From Syntrophaceae bacterium (GTDB lineage: Bacteria; Desulfobacterota; SM23-61), in the NCBI GenBank assembly GCA_003154025.1, contig PMCE01000066.1:503-5880 (forward strand): a stretch of DNA of 5,378 bases, given 5' to 3'. Below the pieces are notes generated by a model. It saw only the letters and a program-made list of their open reading frames with translations, had not been told where the DNA came from and did no database searches. Both the position numbers and the translations under genes were made by a program. Below, in pieces: positions 1-5,336 of the stretch (its first letter is position 1; each line of letters begins with the position of its first letter).

Positions 1-12
1 CAATTTTGATTG

Positions 13-30
13 GGACACAGATGAACATAG
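13..30. repeat. Degenerate 10-bp unit repeat (GGACACAGAT-type), first cluster
   Basis: GGACACAGAT (13-22) is followed directly by GAACATAG (23-30). These are variants of the same decamer found in better-preserved form at 225-254. A related single unit, AAACACAGAT, lies around 176-185. Short degenerate repeats of this GAACRCRGAT type occur between genes in many environmental bacterial genomes; that statement is from memory and not checked here. Confidence 0.55.
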
Positions 31-53
31 CACGGCAGGGCCGTAACCAAAAA

Positions 54-94
54 AAGTGCCTCAAGTGCCTTAAGTGCGCTCAAGTGCCTCAAGT
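54..94. repeat. Short tandem repeat, about 4.4 copies of a 9-bp unit
   Basis: The unit is AAGTGCCTC. Copies begin at 54, 63, 72 and 82, followed by a partial AAGT at 91-94. The second copy ends TT instead of TC, and the third carries an extra base (AAGTGCGCTC), so the array is already diverging. There are no unique spacers between copies, so it is not a CRISPR array. It is non-coding, and no function is visible. Confidence 0.85.
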
Positions 95-224
95 CAAAAG
101 ATTCAAAAAATTATCTAAACTTGTTCTCCGGATGCTCAACAAAATTTAAAGATTTTGCACTCCAGTAGTTCAGATAAACACAGATTTCATATGCGTCAAA
201 GACTGAGAGACCAAAGACTTAATG

Positions 225-254
225 GGACGCGGAGGAACACGGATGAACGCGGAT
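225..254. repeat. Three tandem 10-bp units (GAACGCGGAT-type)
   Basis: Three contiguous decamers are visible: GGACGCGGAG (225-234), GAACACGGAT (235-244) and GAACGCGGAT (245-254). They share the pattern GRACRCGGAK and are the clearest copy of the repeat also seen at 13-30. The array lies about 70 bp before the crotonase start and shows no coding potential. Confidence 0.7.
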
Positions 255-325
255 CATAAAGGTTCAAGGCAGAAGAAAATAAGCGAAGGACGCATTACTC
301 AGCGAAGACTGAACGGAGGATGGGA

Positions 326-1117
326 ATGAACTGGGAATTTGTTTTGTACACCAAGGAAGACGGAATCGGCACCGTCACGCTGAACCGGCCGGACGCCATG
401 AACGCCCTGGGGGGCGGGATGCGGCAGGAAATCCTGGCGGCGCTGGAGACGGCCGTTGCCGACAACGAAATCAAAGTCATCATTATCACCGGAGCAGGCA
501 AAGCCTTCTGCGCGGGGGGCGACGTGAAGGAGTTTGTCTCCGGGGCGACCCGGGCGGAAGCCACGCTGAGCATCGATCAGAGGCCGACTCGGGATAAGGT
601 CGTCCTGCTGATTCAGGCTGCGGGAAAACCGGTGATCGCCTCGGTCAACGGCGTGGCCGCGGGAGGGGGCTGTAACCTGGCCCTGGCCTGCGACATGCGG
701 ATCGCCAGCGACCGGGCCCGTTTCGGACAAACTTTTGTGCGCCGCGGGGTCCACCCCGACTGGGGGGGAGCATGGTTTTTGCCCAGGCTGGTTGGCTATG
801 CCAAGGCTGCCGAACTGATCTTTTCCGGCGAGGTGATCGATGCGCAGGAGGCATTCCGAATCGGCCTGGTGAATAAGTTGGTCCCCCATGATGAGCTGCC
901 CAAGGCCACCAAAGAGTTTGCCATGAAGTTTTTGAAGAGCGCGCCCGTCCCCGTCGCCCTGGCTAAAAAGGCCCTGCAGAATTATTCCCGGATCGAACTG
1001 GCCCAGGCTTTGGATTACGAACGGCTGGTTCAAGCCATTTGCTGGAATACGGAAGACCGGGCGGAGGGGATGAAATCCTTCCTGGAGAAAAGGGAACCCG
1101 TGTTCAAAGGGAAATAA
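326..1117 (+). CDS. Enoyl-CoA hydratase/isomerase family protein (crotonase fold)
   Basis: This is a 263-residue soluble acyl-CoA enzyme, the usual length for a single-domain crotonase. I prefer the ATG at 326 over the in-frame ATG at 320: GGAGG at 315-319 is 6 nt from 326 but abuts 320. Family marks, numbered from 326, are LNRPDAMNAL near 19-28, the first oxyanion-hole segment CAGGD (62-66), the second at AAGGGCN (111-117), and PDWGG (144-148). The C-terminal trimerisation helices include the EDRAEGMKSFLEKR segment (243-256) typical of the family. The two hydratase glutamates are absent: the GGGCE position is Asn117 and the FGQPE position is Phe137. Asp145 falls where PaaG-type isomerases place a catalytic Asp. 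It is therefore a crotonase by fold, while simple hydration is doubtful; isomerase or another CoA chemistry is possible. It appears to be monocistronic and convergent with the next gene. Confidence 0.95.
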   Translation: MNWEFVLYTKEDGIGTVTLNRPDAMNALGGGMRQEILAALETAVADNEIKVIIITGAGKAFCAGGDVKEFVSGATRAEATLSIDQRPTRDKVVLLIQAAGKPVIASVNGVAAGGGCNLALACDMRIASDRARFGQTFVRRGVHPDWGGAWFLPRLVGYAKAAELIFSGEVIDAQEAFRIGLVNKLVPHDELPKATKEFAMKFLKSAPVPVALAKKALQNYSRIELAQALDYERLVQAICWNTEDRAEGMKSFLEKREPVFKGK

Positions 1118-1162
1118 AAATCAGCCCCGAGGGAGTGGCCGTCCTCCTCCCCCCCCGGGGCT
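1112..1162 (-). terminator. Rho-independent terminator for the minus-strand operon
   Basis: The arms 1150-1162 and 1123-1135 form a 13-bp GC-rich stem with a 14-nt loop. Read on the minus strand, the hairpin is followed by TTTTTATTT (complement of 1112-1120), the classic U-tract. Two stem positions (1130/1155 and 1134/1151) are G-U wobbles in the minus-strand RNA but A-C mismatches in the plus-strand RNA. No T-run follows on the plus strand. It therefore best terminates transcription coming from the HIBADH gene, whose stop is about 140 bp upstream of the stem. The U-tract overlaps the last codons of the crotonase gene. Confidence 0.75.
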
Positions 1163-1301
1163 TCGAAAAGCTTGTCCGTAAACAGGATTCCCCTCTCCCC
1201 TGGACATGGTTGGCGCCCCCAATTTCCCAGGCCTCAATTTTTTCACAGCTTCGGGGGGCGAGGGGGATTTTTACATGGGCCGCCTAATTTATGGATAAGC
1301 T

Positions 1302-2195
1302 CTAGACTTTTACTTTCACTTTGGCCAGCTCTTCCAGCCAGGAGAAGATTTCCGTGTGGTCGGTCTTTTTGTCGCCGTGGGCCAGGGCGTAACCGAAGAG
1401 CTCCTGCACCAGGTTGGCCATGAACATGGGGACCTTGTACTCCCTGGCCATGCGGGTCACGGTGTTGATGTCCTTGTGCATGAGCTCCATGGTGAAGCCG
1501 GAGTTGAAGGTCCCGGGCAGGACGAACTTGGGGAACTTGAGTTCCGTGGAGTAACTCCGCCCGGTGCTGACCTGGAGGACCTCGATCGCCCTCTGGGGGG
1601 AGATCCCCAGTTTGCTCGCCAGGATGATGGCTTCGGAAGTTGCCGCCAAGGTGGTGGCCGAGAGGAAATTGTTGATCGACTTCAGGGCGTGCCCGAACCC
1701 GATTCCCCCGATGTAGAAGAGGTTCTTCCCCATGACCGCGAGGATGGGGCGGCACGACTCGAAGATTTTTTCATCCCCTCCCACCAGGACGGAGAGCGTT
1801 CCGGCCACGGCCCCCACCACTCCGCCGCTCACCGGAGCATCGATCATCTTCACCCCCTTGGCCGAAAGGGCCTGGTGAACCTTCAGCGTGCTCGGCGGGT
1901 AGGAGCTGGTCATTTCGATCAGGACGTCGCCCGCCTTCATCCCCTCCAGGAGGCCGCCGGGGCCGAAGACCACCTGCTCCACGGCATCCGAATTGGGAAC
2001 GATGGTGATGACTTTGCGGCATTTCTCCGCCACCTCCTTGGGGGATGATGCTGCCTGGGCGCCCTTTTTCACGATGGCCTCGATCGCTTCTCTCCTTACA
2101 TCGTAGACCACCAAAGGATGGCCTGCTTCCAGAAGCCTCTGGGACATGGGCACACCCATGGCCCCCAGTCCGATGAAACCGACTTTTTCTTGCAT
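1302..2195 (-). CDS. 3-hydroxyisobutyrate dehydrogenase-family NAD(P)-dependent oxidoreductase
   Basis: This 297-residue protein belongs to the beta-hydroxyacid dehydrogenase family (3-hydroxyisobutyrate dehydrogenase, tartronate semialdehyde reductase and relatives). These enzymes interconvert a beta-hydroxyacid and the matching semialdehyde in the cytoplasm. The N-terminal Rossmann fold shows GLGAMG at 9-14, and Asp32 at the end of the second strand suggests NAD rather than NADP. The substrate motif DAPVSGG is at 119-125. Lys172 in the HALKSINN segment is at the family catalytic lysine position, with Asn176 four residues later. The all-alpha C-terminal domain contains the conserved KD pair (241-242). 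The length is normal, and the tail ends in three Lys-Val pairs. A GGGAG ribosome site lies about 7 nt before the ATG. It follows the MmgE/PrpD gene on the same strand after a 203-bp gap, so it may share that transcript. The exact substrate cannot be read from the sequence. Confidence 0.95.
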   Translation of the reverse strand: MQEKVGFIGLGAMGVPMSQRLLEAGHPLVVYDVRREAIEAIVKKGAQAASSPKEVAEKCRKVITIVPNSDAVEQVVFGPGGLLEGMKAGDVLIEMTSSYPPSTLKVHQALSAKGVKMIDAPVSGGVVGAVAGTLSVLVGGDEKIFESCRPILAVMGKNLFYIGGIGFGHALKSINNFLSATTLAATSEAIILASKLGISPQRAIEVLQVSTGRSYSTELKFPKFVLPGTFNSGFTMELMHKDINTVTRMAREYKVPMFMANLVQELFGYALAHGDKKTDHTEIFSWLEELAKVKVKV

Positions 2196-2398
2196 TCTAT
2201 TCTCCCTTCATTTTTAGCTCTGCGAGAACCCTTCCCGGGGGATTTCCCCCCGCCGGGTGCTTTGGCGCTTGGGGTCAAACAAAAACTCATCCCGCGAAGT
2301 GAGGCAAGGGCAGGATATAGCGACGCAGACCATATAACCGGTGTAGGAGCGGTTCGCGAGCCGCCCCTCCGATGAGTCGCCGGGTAACAGAGGGCCTG
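2196..2398. other. Intergenic gap between the two minus-strand genes
   Basis: The 203-bp gap has no credible gene. Next to the MmgE/PrpD stop it contains the palindrome at 2343-2370. Nearer the HIBADH start is a short GC hairpin, CGGGGG (2236-2241) with CCCCCG (2247-2252), with no U-tract on either strand. On the minus strand TTGACC near 2275-2280 resembles a -35 box, but no -10 box follows at the right distance. I therefore cannot say whether HIBADH has its own promoter or depends on read-through. Confidence 0.6.
2343..2370. repeat. 28-bp imperfect palindrome centred on CGCG
   Basis: The two 14-nt arms, GTAGGAGCGGTTCG (2343-2356) and CGAGCCGCCCCTCC (2357-2370), are reverse complements at 11 of 14 positions, with the centre at 2355-2358. 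It starts about 28 bp past the MmgE/PrpD stop on the minus strand. It can fold in RNA but has no U-tract, so it is not a standard terminator. It resembles the GTAGGGGCG...CGCCCCTAC class of dispersed palindromic repeats seen between genes in many environmental bacteria, an association made from memory. Confidence 0.65.
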
Positions 2399-3730
2399 CT
2401 AATAGCACATCCGGACAAGCTGCCGGAGGTCTTTCAATTTGTCCAAGCCCCAGATCGCTTTCACCAGCCGGTCGATTTTGGCGTCGGGCAGGACGAAGGC
2501 CGCCAGGGTGCGGAATTTTTCTTCCAGCTCTTGATCCGTGGGCGGATTCCGCGGGTCTCCCTTCGGGGCATTCACAAAAGCCGAGTATTTCTTCCCCGCC
2601 TTGGTGGTGATGGAGACTTTGGCTTCCGTATCTTTGTACCCGGGGACGACCCTGGCTCTTACTTTTTTGCGGAGGGCCACCAGCTTGGGATCGAGGACTT
2701 TCCGGTCATTAAACATGTCTTCCCCGGCCGCCCCTTCGGCCAGGGCCAGGGCGGCACAGTAATAGGTGCTGAACTTGCCGGCCAGGCCGGTCTTGGGCTC
2801 CGTCTGCCCCGCCGCATCCAGACAGAACTTGGCCACTTCGCAGTCGATCGATTGCACGTCTTCGGGTTTGAGCCGGTACTTCTCGCGCATCTCTAGGATG
2901 GCATCGATGGTCGGGTGGGTCATGAGGCAGGCCGCGTAGGGCTTGAAGGTGTTGTTCAGGACTTCGTACTTTTTCCCCAGGTCTTTCACCATGGGCTCCA
3001 GTTGGGAATCGACCCCCAGGACTTCCACGTACCCCTTCGGCCCCTCGATGAGGTTGGGGGCGCAGGTGAATCCCCGCTGCACCAGGAGTGCGGAAAGCAG
3101 GCCGTCAAAGGCCGACTTGCCGGGATGGAAGGGCTTGGTCATGGTGCCGAAGACCAGGCGCAGGCCGGAAGCCTGGGTCCCGGCCATTCCCAGGGCCATC
3201 TTCATCTCCTCCACGGAAAGCCCTAGGAGCTTGCCCGCGGCCGCGGCTGCGCCGAACCGGCCGCAGGTGGAGGTGTTGTGCCAGCCGCGGTCGTAGTGCT
3301 TTTTCCCCATGCCCAGACCGATGCGGGTCTCCACCTCAAAGCCCAGGATGAAGGCCTCCAGGGCGGCCTTTCCGGAGAGACCTTTCCACTCGGCGATGGC
3401 CAGTACCGCAGGGATCACCGGGGCGCTGGGGTGGATGATGGAAGGGATGTGGGTATCGTCGAAGTCCAGGGCATGAGCCGTCGCCCCGTTAATGAGCGCG
3501 GCGTTCAGGATGCTGGTTTTCAGGCCATAGCCTATGACCGTGGCCTGGGGTTTGCCGCCGAACTCTTTGGCGGTCTTGGCCAGAATCCGGCCCAGGGGCT
3601 GCTTGGCTCCTCCCAGGGTCGTGCCGATGAGGTCCAGGAAGCAGCGCTTGCCCTGGTGGATCACTTCCTTGGGGAAGGAACGGTAGGACATTTTTACGGC
3701 ATATTCGGCGATTCTCTCGGTTACCTTCAT
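2399..3730 (-). CDS. MmgE/PrpD family protein (2-methylcitrate dehydratase / cis-aconitate decarboxylase-like)
   Basis: This 443-residue protein has the expected length for the family, which includes 2-methylcitrate dehydratase (PrpD/MmgE), cis-aconitate decarboxylase and many uncharacterised lyases. The all-helical first domain carries HALDFDDTH (86-94), HPSAP (100-104) and a second conserved block, HNTSTCGRFGAAAAAGKLLG (151-170). The MTKPFHPGK segment (197-205) and KPYAACLMTH (263-272) follow. Positions matching the cis-aconitate decarboxylase active site as I recall it are Asp89, Thr93, His100, His151, Lys199, His272 and Tyr323 or Tyr324. All are present, so the enzyme looks intact. A strong GGGAGGAG ribosome site lies 4 nt before the ATG. 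It is the first gene of the minus-strand unit, divergent from the VOC gene. Without the 2-methylcitrate synthase and 2-methylisocitrate lyase genes nearby, a methylcitrate-cycle role is not supported; an unidentified dehydratase, decarboxylase or isomerase is equally likely. Confidence 0.94.
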   Translation of the reverse strand: MKVTERIAEYAVKMSYRSFPKEVIHQGKRCFLDLIGTTLGGAKQPLGRILAKTAKEFGGKPQATVIGYGLKTSILNAALINGATAHALDFDDTHIPSIIHPSAPVIPAVLAIAEWKGLSGKAALEAFILGFEVETRIGLGMGKKHYDRGWHNTSTCGRFGAAAAAGKLLGLSVEEMKMALGMAGTQASGLRLVFGTMTKPFHPGKSAFDGLLSALLVQRGFTCAPNLIEGPKGYVEVLGVDSQLEPMVKDLGKKYEVLNNTFKPYAACLMTHPTIDAILEMREKYRLKPEDVQSIDCEVAKFCLDAAGQTEPKTGLAGKFSTYYCAALALAEGAAGEDMFNDRKVLDPKLVALRKKVRARVVPGYKDTEAKVSITTKAGKKYSAFVNAPKGDPRNPPTDQELEEKFRTLAAFVLPDAKIDRLVKAIWGLDKLKDLRQLVRMCY

Positions 3731-3808
3731 CAGTCTCCTCCCTTATCGTAACCTTGATATGCTCGAAAGCCAGGCAACCTAAAAGCCTGCCTCGCGCTCA
3801 TCGAATCT

Positions 3809-3836
3809 ATACTAGCAAATCCTCCCCTATTTTCAA
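3809..3836 (-). promoter_or_regulatory. Candidate sigma-70 promoter for the MmgE/PrpD unit
   Basis: On the minus strand, TTGAAA (complement of 3831-3836) matches the -35 consensus at 5 of 6 positions. TAGTAT (complement of 3809-3814) lies 16 bp downstream and matches the -10 consensus at 4 of 6. An alternative -10, TATAGA (3806-3811), has a 19-bp spacer. Transcription would start near 3800, giving a leader of about 70 nt before the ATG at 3730. Confidence 0.45.
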
Positions 3837-3843
3837 GCGCTTG
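3834..3843. promoter_or_regulatory. Perfect palindrome CAAGCGCTTG overlapping the -35 box (possible operator)
   Basis: CAAGCGCTTG is a perfect 10-bp inverted repeat overlapping the candidate -35 element of the MmgE/PrpD promoter, where a bound repressor would block RNA polymerase. Its AAGCGCTT core resembles LacI/GalR-type operators, which typically centre on a CG step flanked by A/T-rich half-sites. This is a pattern match only; the cognate regulator is not in the window. Confidence 0.35.
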
Positions 3844-3989
3844 TTTCTACGCGGGGGGGAGACAGTGTCGTAAGGAAGGAGAAGATGGGGGAACGCCTGT
3901 TCCGCGCTATATGGGAGTTTACGACAGTCTTCGCGGGCATCCTAAATCCAGGTCCAGTCTTTTGGCAGGGGTACCATCGACATACCGGG

Positions 3990-4014
3990 AAAGCCATTTT
4001 CAAAGCCATTTTCA
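3990..4014. repeat. Tandem 12-bp duplication immediately upstream of the VOC promoter
   Basis: AAAGCCATTTTC occurs at 3990-4001 and again, perfectly, at 4002-4013, followed by one more A. The duplication ends at the base before the -35 box of the VOC promoter. It may be a chance slippage duplication or a paired activator/repressor site. Confidence 0.85.
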
Positions 4015-4043
4015 TTGACAGAGAGAAGGCAAAAGTTTATCTT
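4015..4043 (+). promoter_or_regulatory. Near-consensus sigma-70 promoter for the VOC-SDR unit
   Basis: TTGACA at 4015-4020 is a perfect -35 hexamer. After exactly 17 bp comes TATCTT at 4038-4043, matching the -10 consensus at 4 of 6 positions. Transcription would begin near 4050, about 50 nt before the VOC ATG at 4099. This argues against translation of the VOC gene starting at the in-frame TTG at 4015, which falls inside the -35 box. Confidence 0.55.
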
Positions 4044-4098
4044 GGTGCTTGCTCGTTCTGCCCAGCAAGGAATCAGAGAAAGAAGGGAGAAAAAAATC

Positions 4099-4485
4099 AT
4101 GTCCGAATTCACTTTTCACCACATCCATCTATACAGCCGGGACCCGAAGGCCACGGCCCAGTATTACCATCGCATGTTCGGGGCGAAAATCGTCGAGTCG
4201 GTCCAGTCCGACGGACGGCCGCGAATCGACCTGGATCTCGACGGGGTGTCCGTCTTTATCCTCCGGGTGCCGCCGGATAAGGATATGCCCACCAGCCCGC
4301 GCGAACCGCACGTAGGGCTGGATCACTTCGGGTTCCTGGTTTCCAACTTGGATGAAACGGCGGTCCGGCTGAAGAGCCTGGGGGCCGAATTCGCCGTGGA
4401 ACCATACGCTATCCGGCCGGGCGTCCGTATTGCCTACGTACAGGCCCCGGAGAACGTCCGGATCGAACTGGTGGAGCGGAAGTAA
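4099..4485 (+). CDS. VOC family protein (glyoxalase / methylmalonyl-CoA epimerase-like)
   Basis: This 128-residue protein has the length of a single vicinal-oxygen-chelate domain pair. The ATG at 4099 is chosen because GGGAG (4085-4089) lies 9 nt upstream and the VOC domain begins at once; the frame is open further upstream to 4015, but that stretch has no domain and overlaps the promoter. The first beta-alpha-beta module begins HHIHLYSRDPKATAQYY (7-23), with His8 or His10 as first metal ligand. The second begins at GLDHFGFLV (73-81), with His76 as ligand, and ends RIELVE (121-126), where Glu123 is the usual last ligand. The usual second ligand (Glu or Gln near residue 54) seems replaced by Ile, so metal binding may be altered. 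Family members include glyoxalase I, methylmalonyl-CoA epimerase and ring-cleavage dioxygenases; the substrate is not determinable. It heads a unit with the SDR gene 31 bp downstream. Confidence 0.93.
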   Translation: MSEFTFHHIHLYSRDPKATAQYYHRMFGAKIVESVQSDGRPRIDLDLDGVSVFILRVPPDKDMPTSPREPHVGLDHFGFLVSNLDETAVRLKSLGAEFAVEPYAIRPGVRIAYVQAPENVRIELVERK

Positions 4486-4516
4486 GAACGCTCATAAATC
4501 TTTCTGGAGGGGATCG

Positions 4517-5305
4517 ATGGAGTCCAAACTACGTTTGGAAAACAAAGTGGCCATTGTGACCGGGGCGGGATCGGTCGCCTCGGGGATTGGGAACGGGCGC
4601 GCCACGGCCGTATTGTTCGCCCGGGAGGGAGCCAAGGTCCTGCTGCTGGATCAGGCCCGCGCCGCGGCAGAGGAGACCCGGGAGATGATCCTGAAAGAGG
4701 GGGGAACGGCCGAGGTCTTCGTGGCAGATGTAAGCCGCGCGGATGACTGCCGGGCGGGCGTGGAACGGGCCGTGGCCCTGTGGGGGAAGCTGGATATTCT
4801 GCATAACAACGTGGGCATCAGCGGGCGCGGCACCGTGGTGGAAGCGGAGGAAGCCCTATGGGACCGCGTCATGGCGGTTAACGTCAAGAGCATGATGCTC
4901 ATGGGAAAGTACGCCGTCCCCGCCATGGCCGTCCGGAAGAGTGGCTCCATCATTAATATCTCTTCCATCGCGGCCCTTCGTCCCCGGGGCCTGACCCCTT
5001 ACTCCGCCTCCAAGGGGGCGGTCATCGCTCTCACCCGGGCCATGGCCATCGATCACGCCAAGGACGGCATCCGGGTGAACTGTGTGGTTCCGGGACCGAT
5101 GTACACGCCGATGGTTTTCTCTAGGGGGATGAGTGAAGAGCTGCGGGAACGCCGTAAAAAGGCGTCTCCGCTGGGCATCGAAGGCACGGGCTGGGATATA
5201 GGCTACGCCGCGCTGTTCCTGGCCTCGGACGAGGCCCGTTACATCACCGGAGTGATCATCCCGGTGGACGGAGGCGTTACCCTAACCAGTGCTTCGCGGG
5301 GTTGA
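4517..5305 (+). CDS. SDR family NAD(P)-dependent oxidoreductase
   Basis: This 262-residue classical short-chain dehydrogenase/reductase oxidises or reduces a hydroxyl/keto group with a nicotinamide cofactor in the cytoplasm. The start at 4517 has GGAGG (4506-4510) 6 nt upstream, and the protein begins directly before the Rossmann fold. Visible motifs are the glycine-rich TGAGSVASGIGNG (15-27), Asp45 at the end of the second strand (favouring NAD(H)), Asp71, NNVG (97-100) in place of the usual NNAG, and Asn122. The catalytic Ser150, Tyr162 and Lys166 (YSASK at 162-166) are all present. The PGPMYTPM segment (192-199) and the C-terminal VDGG (250-253) complete the fold. The glycine motif is three residues longer than the usual TGxxxGIG. 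The protein looks fully active but the substrate is unknown. It is spaced 31 bp from the VOC gene with no promoter or terminator between them, so cotranscription is likely. Confidence 0.95.
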   Translation: MESKLRLENKVAIVTGAGSVASGIGNGRATAVLFAREGAKVLLLDQARAAAEETREMILKEGGTAEVFVADVSRADDCRAGVERAVALWGKLDILHNNVGISGRGTVVEAEEALWDRVMAVNVKSMMLMGKYAVPAMAVRKSGSIINISSIAALRPRGLTPYSASKGAVIALTRAMAIDHAKDGIRVNCVVPGPMYTPMVFSRGMSEELRERRKKASPLGIEGTGWDIGYAALFLASDEARYITGVIIPVDGGVTLTSASRG

Positions 5306-5306
5306 G

Positions 5307-5336
5307 ATCCGGCTCCCCGGGAAGAAAGCCCCGGAT
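5307..5336 (+). terminator. Weak hairpin just after the SDR gene
   Basis: ATCCGGCT (5307-5314) can pair with AGCC (5327-5330) and GGAT (5333-5336), leaving a two-base CC bulge. It begins one base past the SDR stop codon. No T-run follows, so it is a poor intrinsic terminator and may simply be an intercistronic stem-loop. Confidence 0.25.

Larger units (their letters stand above)
1..325. other. Repeat-bearing non-coding region upstream of the crotonase gene
   Basis: I find no gene here. The stretch is visibly richer in A and T than the rest of the window and carries two kinds of short repeat, described separately (54-94, and the units at 13-30 and 225-254). Poly-A runs occur near 49-55 and 105-110. 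I looked for a sigma-70 promoter for the downstream gene and found only poor matches, such as TTGTTC at 121-126 with TTTAAA at 145-150 (18-bp spacer), so I do not call one. The only clear signal is the ribosome binding site GGAGG at 315-319 just before the crotonase start. The region looks like degraded, repeat-colonised intergenic DNA. Confidence 0.7.
3731..4098. other. Divergent regulatory region between the MmgE/PrpD and VOC genes
   Basis: This 368-bp gap separates two divergently read units. Next to the MmgE/PrpD gene it has a candidate minus-strand promoter with an overlapping palindrome. Next to the VOC gene it has a near-consensus plus-strand promoter preceded by a tandem 12-bp duplication. 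The middle, about 3850-3985, holds no motif I recognise, although an ATG with a purine-rich AAGGAG leader occurs at 3885 (see findings). No regulator gene is present in the window. Confidence 0.7.

Noticed and set aside
54..94. Possible CRISPR array
   Set aside because: The copies are only 9-10 bp and contiguous, with no unique spacers and no cas genes in the window.
299..1033. 244-codon open frame on the minus strand opposite the crotonase gene
   Set aside because: The plus-strand frame encodes a clear crotonase with all fold motifs; the antisense product has no recognisable domain and is the expected by-product of GC-rich codon use.
1214..1260. Inverted repeat CGCCCCC (1214-1220) / GGGGGCG (1254-1260)
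   Set aside because: The stem is only 7 bp with a 33-nt loop and no U-tract; the hairpin at 1123-1162 is a far better terminator for this gap.
1356..2048. 230-codon plus-strand open frame opposite the HIBADH gene
   Set aside because: The minus strand carries an intact dehydrogenase; the antisense product is His/Asp/Gly-rich low-complexity sequence with no domain.
2399..3730. Assignment of the MmgE/PrpD gene as prpD of the methylcitrate cycle
   Set aside because: No methylcitrate synthase or methylisocitrate lyase gene is nearby, and the family covers several reactions, so only the family name is supported.
3278..3751. 157-codon plus-strand open frame opposite the start of the MmgE/PrpD gene
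   Set aside because: It overlaps a fully conserved enzyme on the other strand, and its product matches nothing I recognise.
4015..4098. N-terminal extension of the VOC protein from a TTG at 4015
   Set aside because: The extension lies over a near-consensus promoter, has no domain, and the ATG at 4099 has a good ribosome site directly before the VOC fold.
4430..4516. N-terminal extension of the SDR protein from an ATG at 4430
   Set aside because: It would overlap the end of the VOC gene, whereas the ATG at 4517 has a strong GGAGG at the right distance and precedes the Rossmann fold.
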